Shown here: one piece after another, positions 16,655 through 24,225 of the stretch
Layout of the letters: every line of letters begins with the position of its first letter
Position numbering within the stretch: the stretch's first letter is position 1
Assembly (NCBI GenBank): GCA_016840965.1
Contig: JAEORI010000159.1
Span: 1 to 25,313 of the forward strand
Reading direction: 5' to 3'
DNA length: 25,313 nt
From: Candidatus Thorarchaeota archaeon
Lineage (GTDB): Archaea > Asgardarchaeota > Thorarchaeia > Thorarchaeales > Thorarchaeaceae
The notes under the pieces: model-generated
Seen by the model: only the letters and a program-made list of their open reading frames with translations
Database searches by the model: none
Told to the model about the DNA's origin: nothing
Program-made: the position numbers and the translations under genes

Positions 16655-16659
16655 AAAAC

Positions 16660-17547
16660 ATGTCAGAAAACCTAGATGAAATCGCGGAACAATACAAGGT
16701 TGTTGTTAGAGACTTGATGAAGGTCTACAAGCGGGGACAGAAAGAGGTCATTGCCTTAAGAGGAGTTGACTTCGAAGTACGTGAAGGTGAGTTCCTATCA
16801 ATTGTTGGGCCCAGTGGTTCAGGAAAATCAACGTTATTGAAGATGTTGGGAGCACTGGATAAGCCCACTGCAGGAATGATTCTCTTTGATGGCCACAGCG
16901 TTTCAATTCTTGATGACAGAAGATCTATGTTGTATAGACGACAGAAGGTCGGTTTCATCTGGCAGGTTGGTAATCTAGTGCCTGGACTAACAGCATTCAA
17001 GAATGTCACTCTACCCATGAAACTCGCAGGTGCGCCAACAAAGCTTGCAAATGAAAGAGCCCAGATGCTACTAGAGACGATGGGACTTGGTCCAAGAGCA
17101 CACCATAAACCGAATCAAATGTCTGGAGGAGAGAACCAAAGGTGTGCAATTTGCGTGGCTCTGGCAAACAAACCGGAACTTCTACTTGGCGATGAGATTA
17201 CGGGAGAGCTAGATAGTGAAACAACTGAGATGGTCATGGAAGCCCTAAAGAAGACAAATGAGGAATTTGGAACAACCATCATTAATGTAACCCATAATCC
17301 AAGAGTATCTGAGTATGCTGATAGAGTCTTGAGAATTAGAGATGGTCTCATCGAGGGCCAGAAACACACGCTCTATGGTGACATCACTGAAATTGATGCA
17401 AAAGGACGCATGGTAATTCCAGAAACGATTAGACGTTTGGCAGGAATAAAGAAACGAGTCGTTCTGAAGGCTACTTCAGAAGGACTGCTAGTGAGTCCGT
17501 TAAGCACTGGAGATGAAGAGAATAACAATTTCCAGTCTAACCAATGA
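16660..17547 (+). CDS. ABC ATPase with C-terminal AbrB-type DNA-binding domain (second ATPase)
   Basis: A 295-residue fusion. Residues 1-233 form a LolD/MacB-type ATPase: Walker A GPSGSGKST (50-58), Q-loop Gln102 in WQVGNLVPGL, signature MSGGENQR (154-161), Walker B LLLGDEITGELD (174-185) with catalytic Glu179, and switch His212. Changes from consensus are MSGG for LSGG and DEITG for DEPTG. Residues about 239-281 form a swapped-hairpin AbrB/SpoVT-type domain: DITEIDAKGRMVIPETIRRL, then GIKKRVVLKATSEGLLVSPL. A polar tail follows. I chose ATG 16660, with GGGTGA five bases upstream; GTG 16651, overlapping the permease stop, is in frame and possible. It is the last gene of the operon. DNA binding is expected of the domain but not shown. 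Confidence 0.92.
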   Translation: MSENLDEIAEQYKVVVRDLMKVYKRGQKEVIALRGVDFEVREGEFLSIVGPSGSGKSTLLKMLGALDKPTAGMILFDGHSVSILDDRRSMLYRRQKVGFIWQVGNLVPGLTAFKNVTLPMKLAGAPTKLANERAQMLLETMGLGPRAHHKPNQMSGGENQRCAICVALANKPELLLGDEITGELDSETTEMVMEALKKTNEEFGTTIINVTHNPRVSEYADRVLRIRDGLIEGQKHTLYGDITEIDAKGRMVIPETIRRLAGIKKRVVLKATSEGLLVSPLSTGDEENNNFQSNQ

Positions 17548-17611
17548 GTAGCAGATTCTGAGTTGGACAATGTCTTTATTGCAGTTAGCTTGAGAATTGA
17601 GAGTGGAAAGC

Positions 17612-17851
17612 ATGAGTTTTACTAAAATGCCATGGTCATTCTATGCAGTACTTGTATCATTTGGGATATTTTTTGCCAGCTTGTTACTATATACACTTAC
17701 ACTCATCTTTGCGCATCCTTTTGCAAGTCCACTCTGGTTGATTGGTGTTGCTATGGGAGGACTGGGTCTTCTGTATTCGATCAGAATGGTTAGAATTCAT
17801 CAATCAGAGCTTATAGAGAAGAAAAAACAGGAATCCCACGAAAGTTCCTGA
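17612..17851 (+). CDS. Small two-helix membrane protein
   Basis: A 79-residue protein with two transmembrane helices (about residues 9-32 and 39-58, ending LLYSIRM) and a charged, Lys/Glu-rich cytoplasmic tail (ELIEKKKQESHESS). No family is recognised. ATG 17612 (MSFTKMPW) is preferred because GAGAGTGGAA lies directly upstream; TTG 17597 and GTG 17603 are also in frame. It follows the ABC operon by 64 bp on the same strand and may be read through from it, so an accessory role in that system is possible but unproven. Confidence 0.65.
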   Translation: MSFTKMPWSFYAVLVSFGIFFASLLLYTLTLIFAHPFASPLWLIGVAMGGLGLLYSIRMVRIHQSELIEKKKQESHESS

Positions 17852-17969
17852 ATTAAAGCTCTACTACTTCAATAAAGGGCTATTATGGATTATTCACATT
17901 GATGTATGATCTTTCATTCATCAAAAGAGTCCATCTTGCATTAATCAGATATGCAAATAATTAAAAAAA

Positions 17970-17977
17970 AATATATA
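17970..17977 (+). promoter_or_regulatory. TATA box for the 123-residue membrane protein
   Basis: AATATATA after a run of A residues stands 33-40 bp upstream of ATG 18010. A transcription start about 25 bp downstream would leave a leader of about ten bases that just contains the Shine-Dalgarno GGGAGGT (17999-18005). The remaining gap from 17852 shows no other feature. Confidence 0.55.
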
Positions 17978-18009
17978 CTAGCTATAGCCCGTTATCTTGG
18001 GAGGTTGAA

Positions 18010-18381
18010 ATGCAAGCAAAACCAGTTTTCATACTAACAACTATCGTGGGTTTATTTTTTGGAATTACGATGATGATTGTACCTTCCATTATATTGGATC
18101 TATTAGGTGCATCATATCTTGATGGAGGGTTAACCATGGGGCGACATGCAGCTTCATGGATACTCGCAGCAGCTGTGTTTGCCTTTCTTGTACGAAATGC
18201 GGAGCATTCAGACACCAGACAATCAATATTCATACTCTTTGATATTGCATTTATCCTAATGGTGGTAGCTGAATTATTTGCATACTTTACAGCTGCAGTA
18301 AATGTCATGATGTGGGCGATTATCGCACTTCATGTATTGTTTGCACTTCTGTATACGTATCTCTTCATAACAAACCGGTAG
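18010..18381 (+). CDS. Small four-helix membrane protein
   Basis: A 123-residue integral membrane protein with four helices (about residues 5-26, 46-64, 70-92, 96-119) and very short loops. The first loop has a small polar stretch (ASYLDGGLTMGRHAASW), where Arg45 and His46 are the only charged residues in the first half. Size and layout resemble small four-helix proteins of unknown function (DUF4345-like), but I cannot assign the family. The ATG has a strong GGGAGGT site five bases upstream and its own TATA box, so it is probably a single-gene transcript. A stable hairpin follows 20 bp after the stop. Confidence 0.75.
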   Translation: MQAKPVFILTTIVGLFFGITMMIVPSIILDLLGASYLDGGLTMGRHAASWILAAAVFAFLVRNAEHSDTRQSIFILFDIAFILMVVAELFAYFTAAVNVMMWAIIALHVLFALLYTYLFITNR

Positions 18382-18400
18382 TTCCAAAGTACAAAAGATA

Positions 18401-18428
18401 GGTGTATCCGAAACAGATTGGATACACC
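18401..18428. terminator. Nine-pair hairpin between convergent genes
   Basis: GGTGTATCC and GGATACACC are perfect 9 bp arms around a 10-base loop. It lies in the 71 bp between the stop of the small membrane protein and the stop of asnS, so it would fold in either 3' end. No T-run follows, so it may protect or process mRNA ends rather than terminate transcription. Confidence 0.5.
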
Positions 18429-18444
18429 AGAACCTCTAAGAGAA

Positions 18445-18460
18445 TTCCATAATTATGGAA
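18445..18460. repeat. Perfect 16 bp palindrome over the asnS stop codon
   Basis: TTCCATAATTATGGAA is perfectly self-complementary and contains the asnS stop. Together with the adjacent nine-pair hairpin it makes a dense structural patch at the converging 3' ends. By chance about 0.4 such palindromes would be expected in the whole window. Confidence 0.4.
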
Positions 18461-19760
18461 ATATTCTACTCACTGTCCTTGGGAATGGGATACTGTCACG
18501 AATATGTTCCAAATTCAACATCCAAGTTATCATGCGATCAATCCCTACACCAAATCCAGAGTGTTGAACACTACCATACCGACGAATGTCAATGTACCAC
18601 TTGTATTTCTCAGGATCATCACCAATCCGAATCAGATTGTCAATCAATCGTTGAGCATCAGTTTCACGCTCACTACCTCCAATCACCTCACCAAAGCCTC
18701 GAGGGGCGAGAAGATCACTGTTTTTGTAAGTGCGAGAATCATCTGGATTATGTTTCATATAGAATGATTTGATTTCCTTAGGATAATATTCGACGAAGAG
18801 GAAATTATCACTGTCCTTTGTCAATAATTCCTCGGCTTCAGCACGAATATCATCGCCCCATTTTATTTCAAGTCCAGCTTTTTGACAGAACTTAATTGCT
18901 TCTTCATAGGTCATTCTATCAAATGGCGGATTTACAGCTAGTAGCCGCTCTGGGTCTACTTCTAATTCTTTGAGTTCAGAAGAACGATTCAGTGCAACTG
19001 AATGGCACATGTGACTGATGAGACCTTCCTGCCTCTTCAAGTTGCATTCATGATCGCACCATGCCTCCTCAACCTCTAGATGCCAAAATTCAGTGACATG
19101 TTTTCGGGTGCGAGACTTTTCAGCTCTAAATGAAGGTGCCAGAATGAACACTTTTTCCATAGCGAATAGTTGCGGTTCGAGATGCATTTGACTTGTCTGT
19201 GTCATGTACATCTTTTTTCCAAAATATTCAACTTCGAAAAGTTCAGCTCCTTCCTCTCCCATGGTTGACACGAACATAGGACAAGTGGTCTCGTAGAAAC
19301 CCTCATTTCTAAGGTATTCTCTTGTGGCTCGGAATACTTCATCACGAATCTTGAGTACATTTGTTAGTTTACGGGATCTCATCCACAGGTGACGATTATC
19401 ATTCAAGAATTCGATGCTTTGATGCTCAGTAATTGGGAACTCCTCTGCAAAGTGTAGGACTTCAAACTTCACAATCTGGATTTCATAGCCTCCCTCAGCC
19501 CGTGCGTCAGCTTTTACAACACCGGTCATAGTTACAAGAGATTCTATCAACATCTTCTCTGCGTCAGAATATGCGCCTTCACTTACCGCAGATTTCTTAA
19601 TGACTGTCTGTACGACACCTGAGGGATCACGTAGAAGGACAAAAACCATCTTCTTCTGTTTCCGAATCCGATGGACCCATCCACGAAGGTGTACTGTCTT
19701 ACCTTCGTATTTTCCTGTTAGTATGTCACCGATGTGGATATAGCTCACAGTATTCACCAT
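18453..19760 (-). CDS. asnS: Asparaginyl-tRNA synthetase
   Basis: A 435-residue class IIb aminoacyl-tRNA synthetase that charges tRNA-Asn. The N-terminal OB-fold anticodon-binding domain (about 20-105) contains VHLRGWVHRIRKQKKMVFVLLRD split around the beta strands. The catalytic domain has motif 2 FRAEKSRTRKHVTEFWHLE (211-229) and motif 3 GVGIDRM followed by the C-terminal PFPRTVSRIFP. AsnRS is favoured over AspRS by DLLAPRGFGEVIGG and EIKSFYMK, where archaeal AspRS has a different pattern (EIRPFYT, RGLEI). ATG 19760 (MVNTVSYIHI) gives the usual archaeal N-terminus; the frame is open 27 codons further, but that extension is not synthetase-like. It lies 93 bp downstream of the surface protein on the same strand. 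A related archaeal AsnRS-like paralogue without charging activity is a small alternative. Confidence 0.92.
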   Translation of the reverse strand: MVNTVSYIHIGDILTGKYEGKTVHLRGWVHRIRKQKKMVFVLLRDPSGVVQTVIKKSAVSEGAYSDAEKMLIESLVTMTGVVKADARAEGGYEIQIVKFEVLHFAEEFPITEHQSIEFLNDNRHLWMRSRKLTNVLKIRDEVFRATREYLRNEGFYETTCPMFVSTMGEEGAELFEVEYFGKKMYMTQTSQMHLEPQLFAMEKVFILAPSFRAEKSRTRKHVTEFWHLEVEEAWCDHECNLKRQEGLISHMCHSVALNRSSELKELEVDPERLLAVNPPFDRMTYEEAIKFCQKAGLEIKWGDDIRAEAEELLTKDSDNFLFVEYYPKEIKSFYMKHNPDDSRTYKNSDLLAPRGFGEVIGGSERETDAQRLIDNLIRIGDDPEKYKWYIDIRRYGSVQHSGFGVGIDRMITWMLNLEHIRDSIPFPRTVSRIFP

Positions 19761-19853
19761 AGGCACTCGTTGAGCAACTACAATAATTGCCACTCTACAG
19801 ACCTTCATTACCACGGATAAAAGGCTGACGGCTAAGAGCAACCGTCACGCCGT

Positions 19854-21770
19854 CTAGCGGTATCTTACGAACCAGATTATAGCTACTAATGCAATGACTC
19901 CTGCAGTGATAAGAATCGCCCATGTGAGGTATACTGAAGCTACTGAAGCAGAAACAAATACCATCACGGTGGACTCAGCCATGTTGCTACTGAGATCGTA
20001 GACTTTCAGGGTTACATTGTGTTGCCCTTGGAGTAACCCTGCGAAATCAAATGCAATATTTGTGGTTGTCCAGTCGTCAGTCACTACGATAACATTATCA
20101 ACAAGAATGATATAGTAGTCCATGAAGTCATCTGTCGCAGTCCAATTATAGACTTTATTTCTATCGCCCTGAGCATAGTAGACATCGGGTGGAGTGTACA
20201 TTATCACTGGTGGAACCTCATCGCCAAGCACAGTAACAAGTACACTATATGTAGCAAAGTTCCCGCTCGTATCATTTGCATATAGAGTGAAATTATGTAC
20301 TCCAACTTCCAAGCCATCAAGACTGATTGAAATTACAGGTTCTTCAGGATCGATCGTACCATCAGCAAATTGATCATCATTCTTCTGAATGACATACTTG
20401 TCTGGATATTCATCAGTTATATTCCATGTGAGGGAATGTCCTTTTTCACCAAAAGTGAACTCCACAGGATCAGGACCTTCAATTACAGGAGTGACATTCT
20501 CATAGAACCGAAGTATTGAGATATTAGTAGCGAAATTCGAGTTCATATCAATTGCGACTAGTTTAACCTCGTAATAACCGATGATGAACTCAGGAAAATA
20601 GGCACTCACATTATAGACATAATCATAGGTTCTATTTACCCATGGCGTTGTTACATTAAGAACATCATCAATCCAAATTTGAATTGAACTTGGATGTTCA
20701 TCTTCAACTATCCATGTGAGCGTCACATTCTCAGTACCAAGAAGGACATCAAGATTACCGGGTCCTATAACAATTGGGTCTCGATAATCTGATCCAGCAG
20801 ATGATAAATCATAGGAGTAATTGCCTAACCCAATGGGTTGCCCTAGATAGGTCACAGTCCAGTTTATGTATTCTGCAGGTAGGTCTACAAAAATCACAGT
20901 ACCATTTGCAGGTGTTACCTTTGAGCCGTGAATGGTACCATTCTTGAAGGTCACTTCAATGTCAGCACCAACAATAGGGGAGTAACTTGTTTCGTAGTAA
21001 GTGAAAATCTCCAAGTCAAGATACCCAGGATCACCGGTTAGTGAACCAATATTCCAGTAAACAAGATATTGCGTACCATTCGACTCAACAGATCCACTTT
21101 GAAGAAGATAACCATCGTAAATTGGATCACCAAGCACCGAAAGCTTCCAGTTATAGGAGCCTTCAGGAAGGTCTTCAAAGTCAGCACGTCCATCTATGAC
21201 AGCACTCTGTGCCCAGATAGTATCATTGAGAGCGTAATGAATAGAAAAGTTAAGGTTGTATGCTAGTCTACCTTCAATATCCCTGATGGTGGCATTAAGG
21301 TCATCATCATCGTTCTCCCAATCGTTATTACCAAAAAGAATCTGAACGTTTGCCTCTGGTCCATCAGAAGTAATCTGTCCCGTCTTTTGTGGAGTAACTG
21401 TATCTAGTGGATGTGATACGTTCCACCGATAGACACCTTGTGGTAGATTGGAAAAGTGTGCAAGTCCATTACCATCAGTCTGATCCTCATAGCCAGTGAA
21501 TAAACCAGTTGTCACATTATAGAGCCTCACCCATGCATTGTTTAAGGCAACGGTACCATTCCTAACTCGAAAATCAAAGTCATCATCATTGAAGGCCATC
21601 CCATCGTTCCGGACAGTAATATCCACGATATAATTTGTGGAAGCAGGTTCAAACGACCTGTCTAGGGATTTAGACAGATGAGGACTCTGGTTGAGTACTA
21701 CAGGAGTAGCTATGTTTGCCACAAAAAGAACTAGGAATAGGAATGCAAATGCTCTATTTATCTTGCTCAT
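19854..21770 (-). CDS. Secreted, membrane-anchored beta-repeat surface protein
   Basis: A 638-residue cell-surface protein. A signal peptide covers residues 1 to about 27 and one C-terminal helix (612-634) with a basic end anchors it in the membrane. The ectodomain has a 3+3 plan. Three N-terminal modules (about 45-130, 155-225, 250-320) each end in a pattern such as F.NLPQGVYRWNV, F.DLPEGSYNWKL or F.DLP..YINWTV, as in Cna-B/carboxypeptidase-regulatory-like folds. Three following modules share LTW.VEDE.P, LTWNITDEYP and YNWTATDDF and resemble Ig-like domains. Sequons are frequent, and an acidic stretch (NDDWENDDDDLN) could bind calcium. Cell adhesion or S-layer-like roles are possible. The ATG is preceded by AGTGACATTGA. 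asnS follows after 93 bp. Confidence 0.85.
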   Translation of the reverse strand: MSKINRAFAFLFLVLFVANIATPVVLNQSPHLSKSLDRSFEPASTNYIVDITVRNDGMAFNDDDFDFRVRNGTVALNNAWVRLYNVTTGLFTGYEDQTDGNGLAHFSNLPQGVYRWNVSHPLDTVTPQKTGQITSDGPEANVQILFGNNDWENDDDDLNATIRDIEGRLAYNLNFSIHYALNDTIWAQSAVIDGRADFEDLPEGSYNWKLSVLGDPIYDGYLLQSGSVESNGTQYLVYWNIGSLTGDPGYLDLEIFTYYETSYSPIVGADIEVTFKNGTIHGSKVTPANGTVIFVDLPAEYINWTVTYLGQPIGLGNYSYDLSSAGSDYRDPIVIGPGNLDVLLGTENVTLTWIVEDEHPSSIQIWIDDVLNVTTPWVNRTYDYVYNVSAYFPEFIIGYYEVKLVAIDMNSNFATNISILRFYENVTPVIEGPDPVEFTFGEKGHSLTWNITDEYPDKYVIQKNDDQFADGTIDPEEPVISISLDGLEVGVHNFTLYANDTSGNFATYSVLVTVLGDEVPPVIMYTPPDVYYAQGDRNKVYNWTATDDFMDYYIILVDNVIVVTDDWTTTNIAFDFAGLLQGQHNVTLKVYDLSSNMAESTVMVFVSASVASVYLTWAILITAGVIALVAIIWFVRYR

Positions 21771-21818
21771 TCAATGTCACTCTCAATAGGGCTAGAGACA
21801 AACTCACCTTAAGTCATC

Positions 21819-21838
21819 TCGACGCTTGGCGGCGTCGA
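21819..21838. promoter_or_regulatory. Inverted repeat in the divergent gap before the hemerythrin gene
   Basis: TCGACGC and GCGTCGA are perfect 7 bp arms around TTGGCG, GC-rich in an AT-rich gap of 162 bp (21771-21932) between the surface protein and the hemerythrin gene. It is 49 bp from the former's start and about 95 bp from the latter's. CATAAAAG (21851-21858) just after it is TATA-like for the plus strand. The repeat may be an operator for either gene. Confidence 0.4.
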
Positions 21839-21932
21839 ATCCTTGGTGCACATAAAAGGCTTTTCATAGTTAAAGTTCAGAACTATAGCGATAGAACAAT
21901 CCTTATGACTAATGACTTGAGAGAACAGAATC

Positions 21933-22352
21933 ATGACAAAAATAGAGTGGGATGATAGTCTTTCTGTTGGCATTGACCTAATAGATGAGCAACACAAGAT
22001 GCTCATACAAAGAATTAAAGATCTATCAGAGGCAGTTGAACAAGCACGCGGTTTGGAGAAAATCTTGAAGACACTTGATTTTATGATAGATTATACCGAA
22101 TTCCATTTCTCAACAGAAGAGAAACATATGAAGAAGCTTGAATATCCAGGTCTCATTCCCCACAAACAGCAGCATGAAGAATTCATATCTACATTGGATC
22201 GCTTGGTTGAGGATTTTGAACAAGATGGTGCTACTGAGGCGCTCAGTACCTCAACCAATACATTCCTGATTAATTGGCTTGTTAAACATATTGAATCAAT
22301 AGACAAAAAATTCGGTAAGTTCCTTCAAGAGAAGGGGTTTAAAGGACGGTAG
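21933..22352 (+). CDS. Bacteriohemerythrin
   Basis: A 139-residue stand-alone hemerythrin, an O2-binding four-helix bundle with a di-iron site. All seven ligands are visible: His21 (in DEQH), His58 and Glu62 (HFSTE), His77 and His81 (HKQQH), His119 and Asp124 (HIESID). The N-terminal W-DDSLSVGIDLIDEQH is typical of the family, and length is normal. There is no signal peptide, so it is cytoplasmic. Possible roles are oxygen or nitric-oxide sensing, storage or delivery. The ATG has GAGAGAA about nine bases upstream. It converges with the DUF4438 gene (14 bp gap) and diverges from the surface protein. Confidence 0.95.
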   Translation: MTKIEWDDSLSVGIDLIDEQHKMLIQRIKDLSEAVEQARGLEKILKTLDFMIDYTEFHFSTEEKHMKKLEYPGLIPHKQQHEEFISTLDRLVEDFEQDGATEALSTSTNTFLINWLVKHIESIDKKFGKFLQEKGFKGR

Positions 22353-22365
22353 TAAGAAACTATCC

Positions 22366-23271
22366 CTAGCCCTTTATTTTCTTTCTCATCGACCTCAGTC
22401 CAAGGATGGATGCTATATTTGCATCGGCATCTATGATTGGCTCAATCATTCCTGCTGTGGAAGTGAATAGGGTAGTAACACCAGGGCCATGACCGGATAT
22501 AACACAATCACTATGTACAACAATCCCGACAGAAACTGAACCTTTTTTGTAGATACGTCCATATGAATGGTCTGCATCGATGATTGCAACCAGATCCCCA
22601 AACCTCAGATTCTCCAAACCGAATTCCTTGTTTGTTGTTTCATCAAAGAGCTGTATGTCATAGTCACCAGAATAGACTTGATCTGCGCCAAGACCGGACC
22701 CCATGACTCTAGCAGGAACTTTGTGGGTCACAGGTATGCCAAGTTTTCCATCGATCTCAGCGAAATTTATCTTATTTAAAAAGCCAGGATCAATATTCAT
22801 TACCTTAATGCTTGGATAATCTAGAAGCTCTAAACCTTGACCGAACGCTTTAATCAAAATCTTATCCCCAATAACAAGGTTCTCCATAACTTGTTCTGAA
22901 AAATCAACCATGACATGTTCAATCCCTCCATGTTTGCCAACAACAGTTCCTCTCTCTCCCTTTGCATCTCCAGTTACAATCCTTGCTTCATTTCCAACAC
23001 AAGATAGAATGTTTAAGGAAGTGTTTGCCATCTGTTTAAAGCGAGCGTCATCCTCTTTGTTTTCAATACTCACCCCTGGCTCTACATGGTCAGCTTTCCA
23101 GCCTATGGCTAAATCACCAACACGGAGGTTGTATGTTATTCCGCCAACTCCTGGAAGTGTGACCGGCCGACCATCTGCTGTTATTCTATATGCTGTACGT
23201 GCAACAGGACTGGCAATTTCACCCATCACCGAAATTTTCACGATTTTATCTTGGTTAGTTTTTACTTGCAT
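22366..23271 (-). CDS. DUF4438 family protein
   Basis: A 301-residue protein matching, by memory of the family, DUF4438 (TM1086-like), a conserved family of unknown function. Characteristic segments are GRPVTLPGVGGITYN near residue 35, GVGNE-like CVGNEARIVTGDAKG near 92-105, GKHGG near 112, HKVPARVMGSGLG near 183-195, DADHSYGR near 234-240, and the C-terminal VHSDCVISGHGPGVTTLFTS. The conserved Asp, His and Gly residues suggest a metal or ligand site. There are no membrane segments. The start ATG at 23271 lies inside a 12 bp palindrome. It converges with the hemerythrin gene; the hydrolase upstream on the same strand ends 72 bp... further into the minus-strand run, so its promoter probably lies in 23272-23342. 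Confidence 0.85.
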   Translation of the reverse strand: MQVKTNQDKIVKISVMGEIASPVARTAYRITADGRPVTLPGVGGITYNLRVGDLAIGWKADHVEPGVSIENKEDDARFKQMANTSLNILSCVGNEARIVTGDAKGERGTVVGKHGGIEHVMVDFSEQVMENLVIGDKILIKAFGQGLELLDYPSIKVMNIDPGFLNKINFAEIDGKLGIPVTHKVPARVMGSGLGADQVYSGDYDIQLFDETTNKEFGLENLRFGDLVAIIDADHSYGRIYKKGSVSVGIVVHSDCVISGHGPGVTTLFTSTAGMIEPIIDADANIASILGLRSMRKKIKG

Positions 23272-23342
23272 GATTAATCATCTAGCGATGAGGACACTAT
23301 CTACTAGATAAGACTGGTGCTTCTATCGAGAAACTGGTTTCT

Positions 23343-24173
23343 TTACAATCTTTCTTCAAGCCAATCAAACATGTCGGCTAGAACCTCTTCGCCGCCTTCT
23401 TCTTGATAGGGTTCATGATAGAGATTCGGGTAAAGTTTCCATGTCTTATCTTCAGACGCAATATTATCATAGAATTCTTTATTCCGTTCAGGAACTAGAA
23501 TCAAATCTTGACCAGATTGCTGGACAAGAACAGGGACTGTGATTTTACTGGCCATATTGAATCCTTCGCGGCAAGCTTTCAGGCCTTCAATTGCATACCG
23601 AGGCGTTGCTTTGTCAAAGCGAAGAGGGTCCTCCCGATTATCCTTCACAACATCCAGATTCTTAGAAATTAGATCATAGTCAAGACCATTGCTGATGTAA
23701 ATCTTGACATTGAGCTTCGATAGAAATGAAGCAATTGCTCTTGATGCTGCTCCGACTTTAAGTCGCTCAGATACAGCAGGCGCAGGGATGATTATGCCAT
23801 CAGCTTCGTCAGGATGATTAGCTATATACCTCACAATATGTAAGGCGCCTAGAGAATGACCAAATAAGAAGAGTTTCTTATCTTGATGAAGTAATTTCAA
23901 GTAAGCTACTAGTGATTCTATGTCCTGGGTATATTCATCGTAGCTCTCAACATGTCCTTTTCGTCCTGGAAAGGTTCCAAAAGCTCTCATATCAGGAGCA
24001 TAGAATGTGTATCCATTCGAAGTGAATTGTTCAGCTAGAAACGATAATCGACCACTATGAGATCCTAACCCATGAAGTCCCAAAACTACAGCTTTAGGTT
24101 CCCCTTCAGGTTTCCAGATTCTCAAAAGCATGGTCGTTCCGTCAAATCCCTGATAGGTACTTTCCTCATTCAT
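23343..24173 (-). CDS. Alpha/beta hydrolase, lysophospholipase / monoacylglycerol lipase type
   Basis: A 276-residue serine hydrolase of the PldB/monoglyceride lipase group (serine aminopeptidase S33-like hydrolases). Seen: HGLG (34-37) of the oxyanion region, GHSLG (105-109) with nucleophile Ser107, Asp223 in SGQD, and His253 in LYHEPYQE, the family's typical C-terminal His motif. No signal peptide is present. I chose ATG 24173 (MNEESTYQGF), which gives the standard N-terminus for the family and an AAGG nearby. The frame opens further to 24245, but that would overlap the protease gene with an Arg/Lys-rich, non-conserved extension. It lies 52 bp downstream of the retropepsin-like gene, probably in one operon. 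It likely hydrolyses acylglycerols or lysolipids; substrate not known. Confidence 0.87.
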   Translation of the reverse strand: MNEESTYQGFDGTTMLLRIWKPEGEPKAVVLGLHGLGSHSGRLSFLAEQFTSNGYTFYAPDMRAFGTFPGRKGHVESYDEYTQDIESLVAYLKLLHQDKKLFLFGHSLGALHIVRYIANHPDEADGIIIPAPAVSERLKVGAASRAIASFLSKLNVKIYISNGLDYDLISKNLDVVKDNREDPLRFDKATPRYAIEGLKACREGFNMASKITVPVLVQQSGQDLILVPERNKEFYDNIASEDKTWKLYPNLYHEPYQEEGGEEVLADMFDWLEERL

Positions 24174-24225
24174 CAAGAAAACCTTGAAGACACATGAGCT
24201 AGGTGCCCTATGTGTCTTCCGAAAT

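Noticed and set aside
16501..16659. Extension of the second ATPase into the permease 2 coding region
   Set aside because: It is a shadow of the permease gene in another frame; the ATPase homology begins just after ATG 16660.
18010..18381. Assignment of the 123-residue protein to DUF4345
   Set aside because: The four-helix size fits, but I cannot confirm the family without a profile search, so no family name is given as the call.
19761..19841. N-terminal extension of asnS by 27 residues
   Set aside because: The extra residues do not look like a synthetase N-terminus; ATG 19760 gives the standard archaeal start and length.
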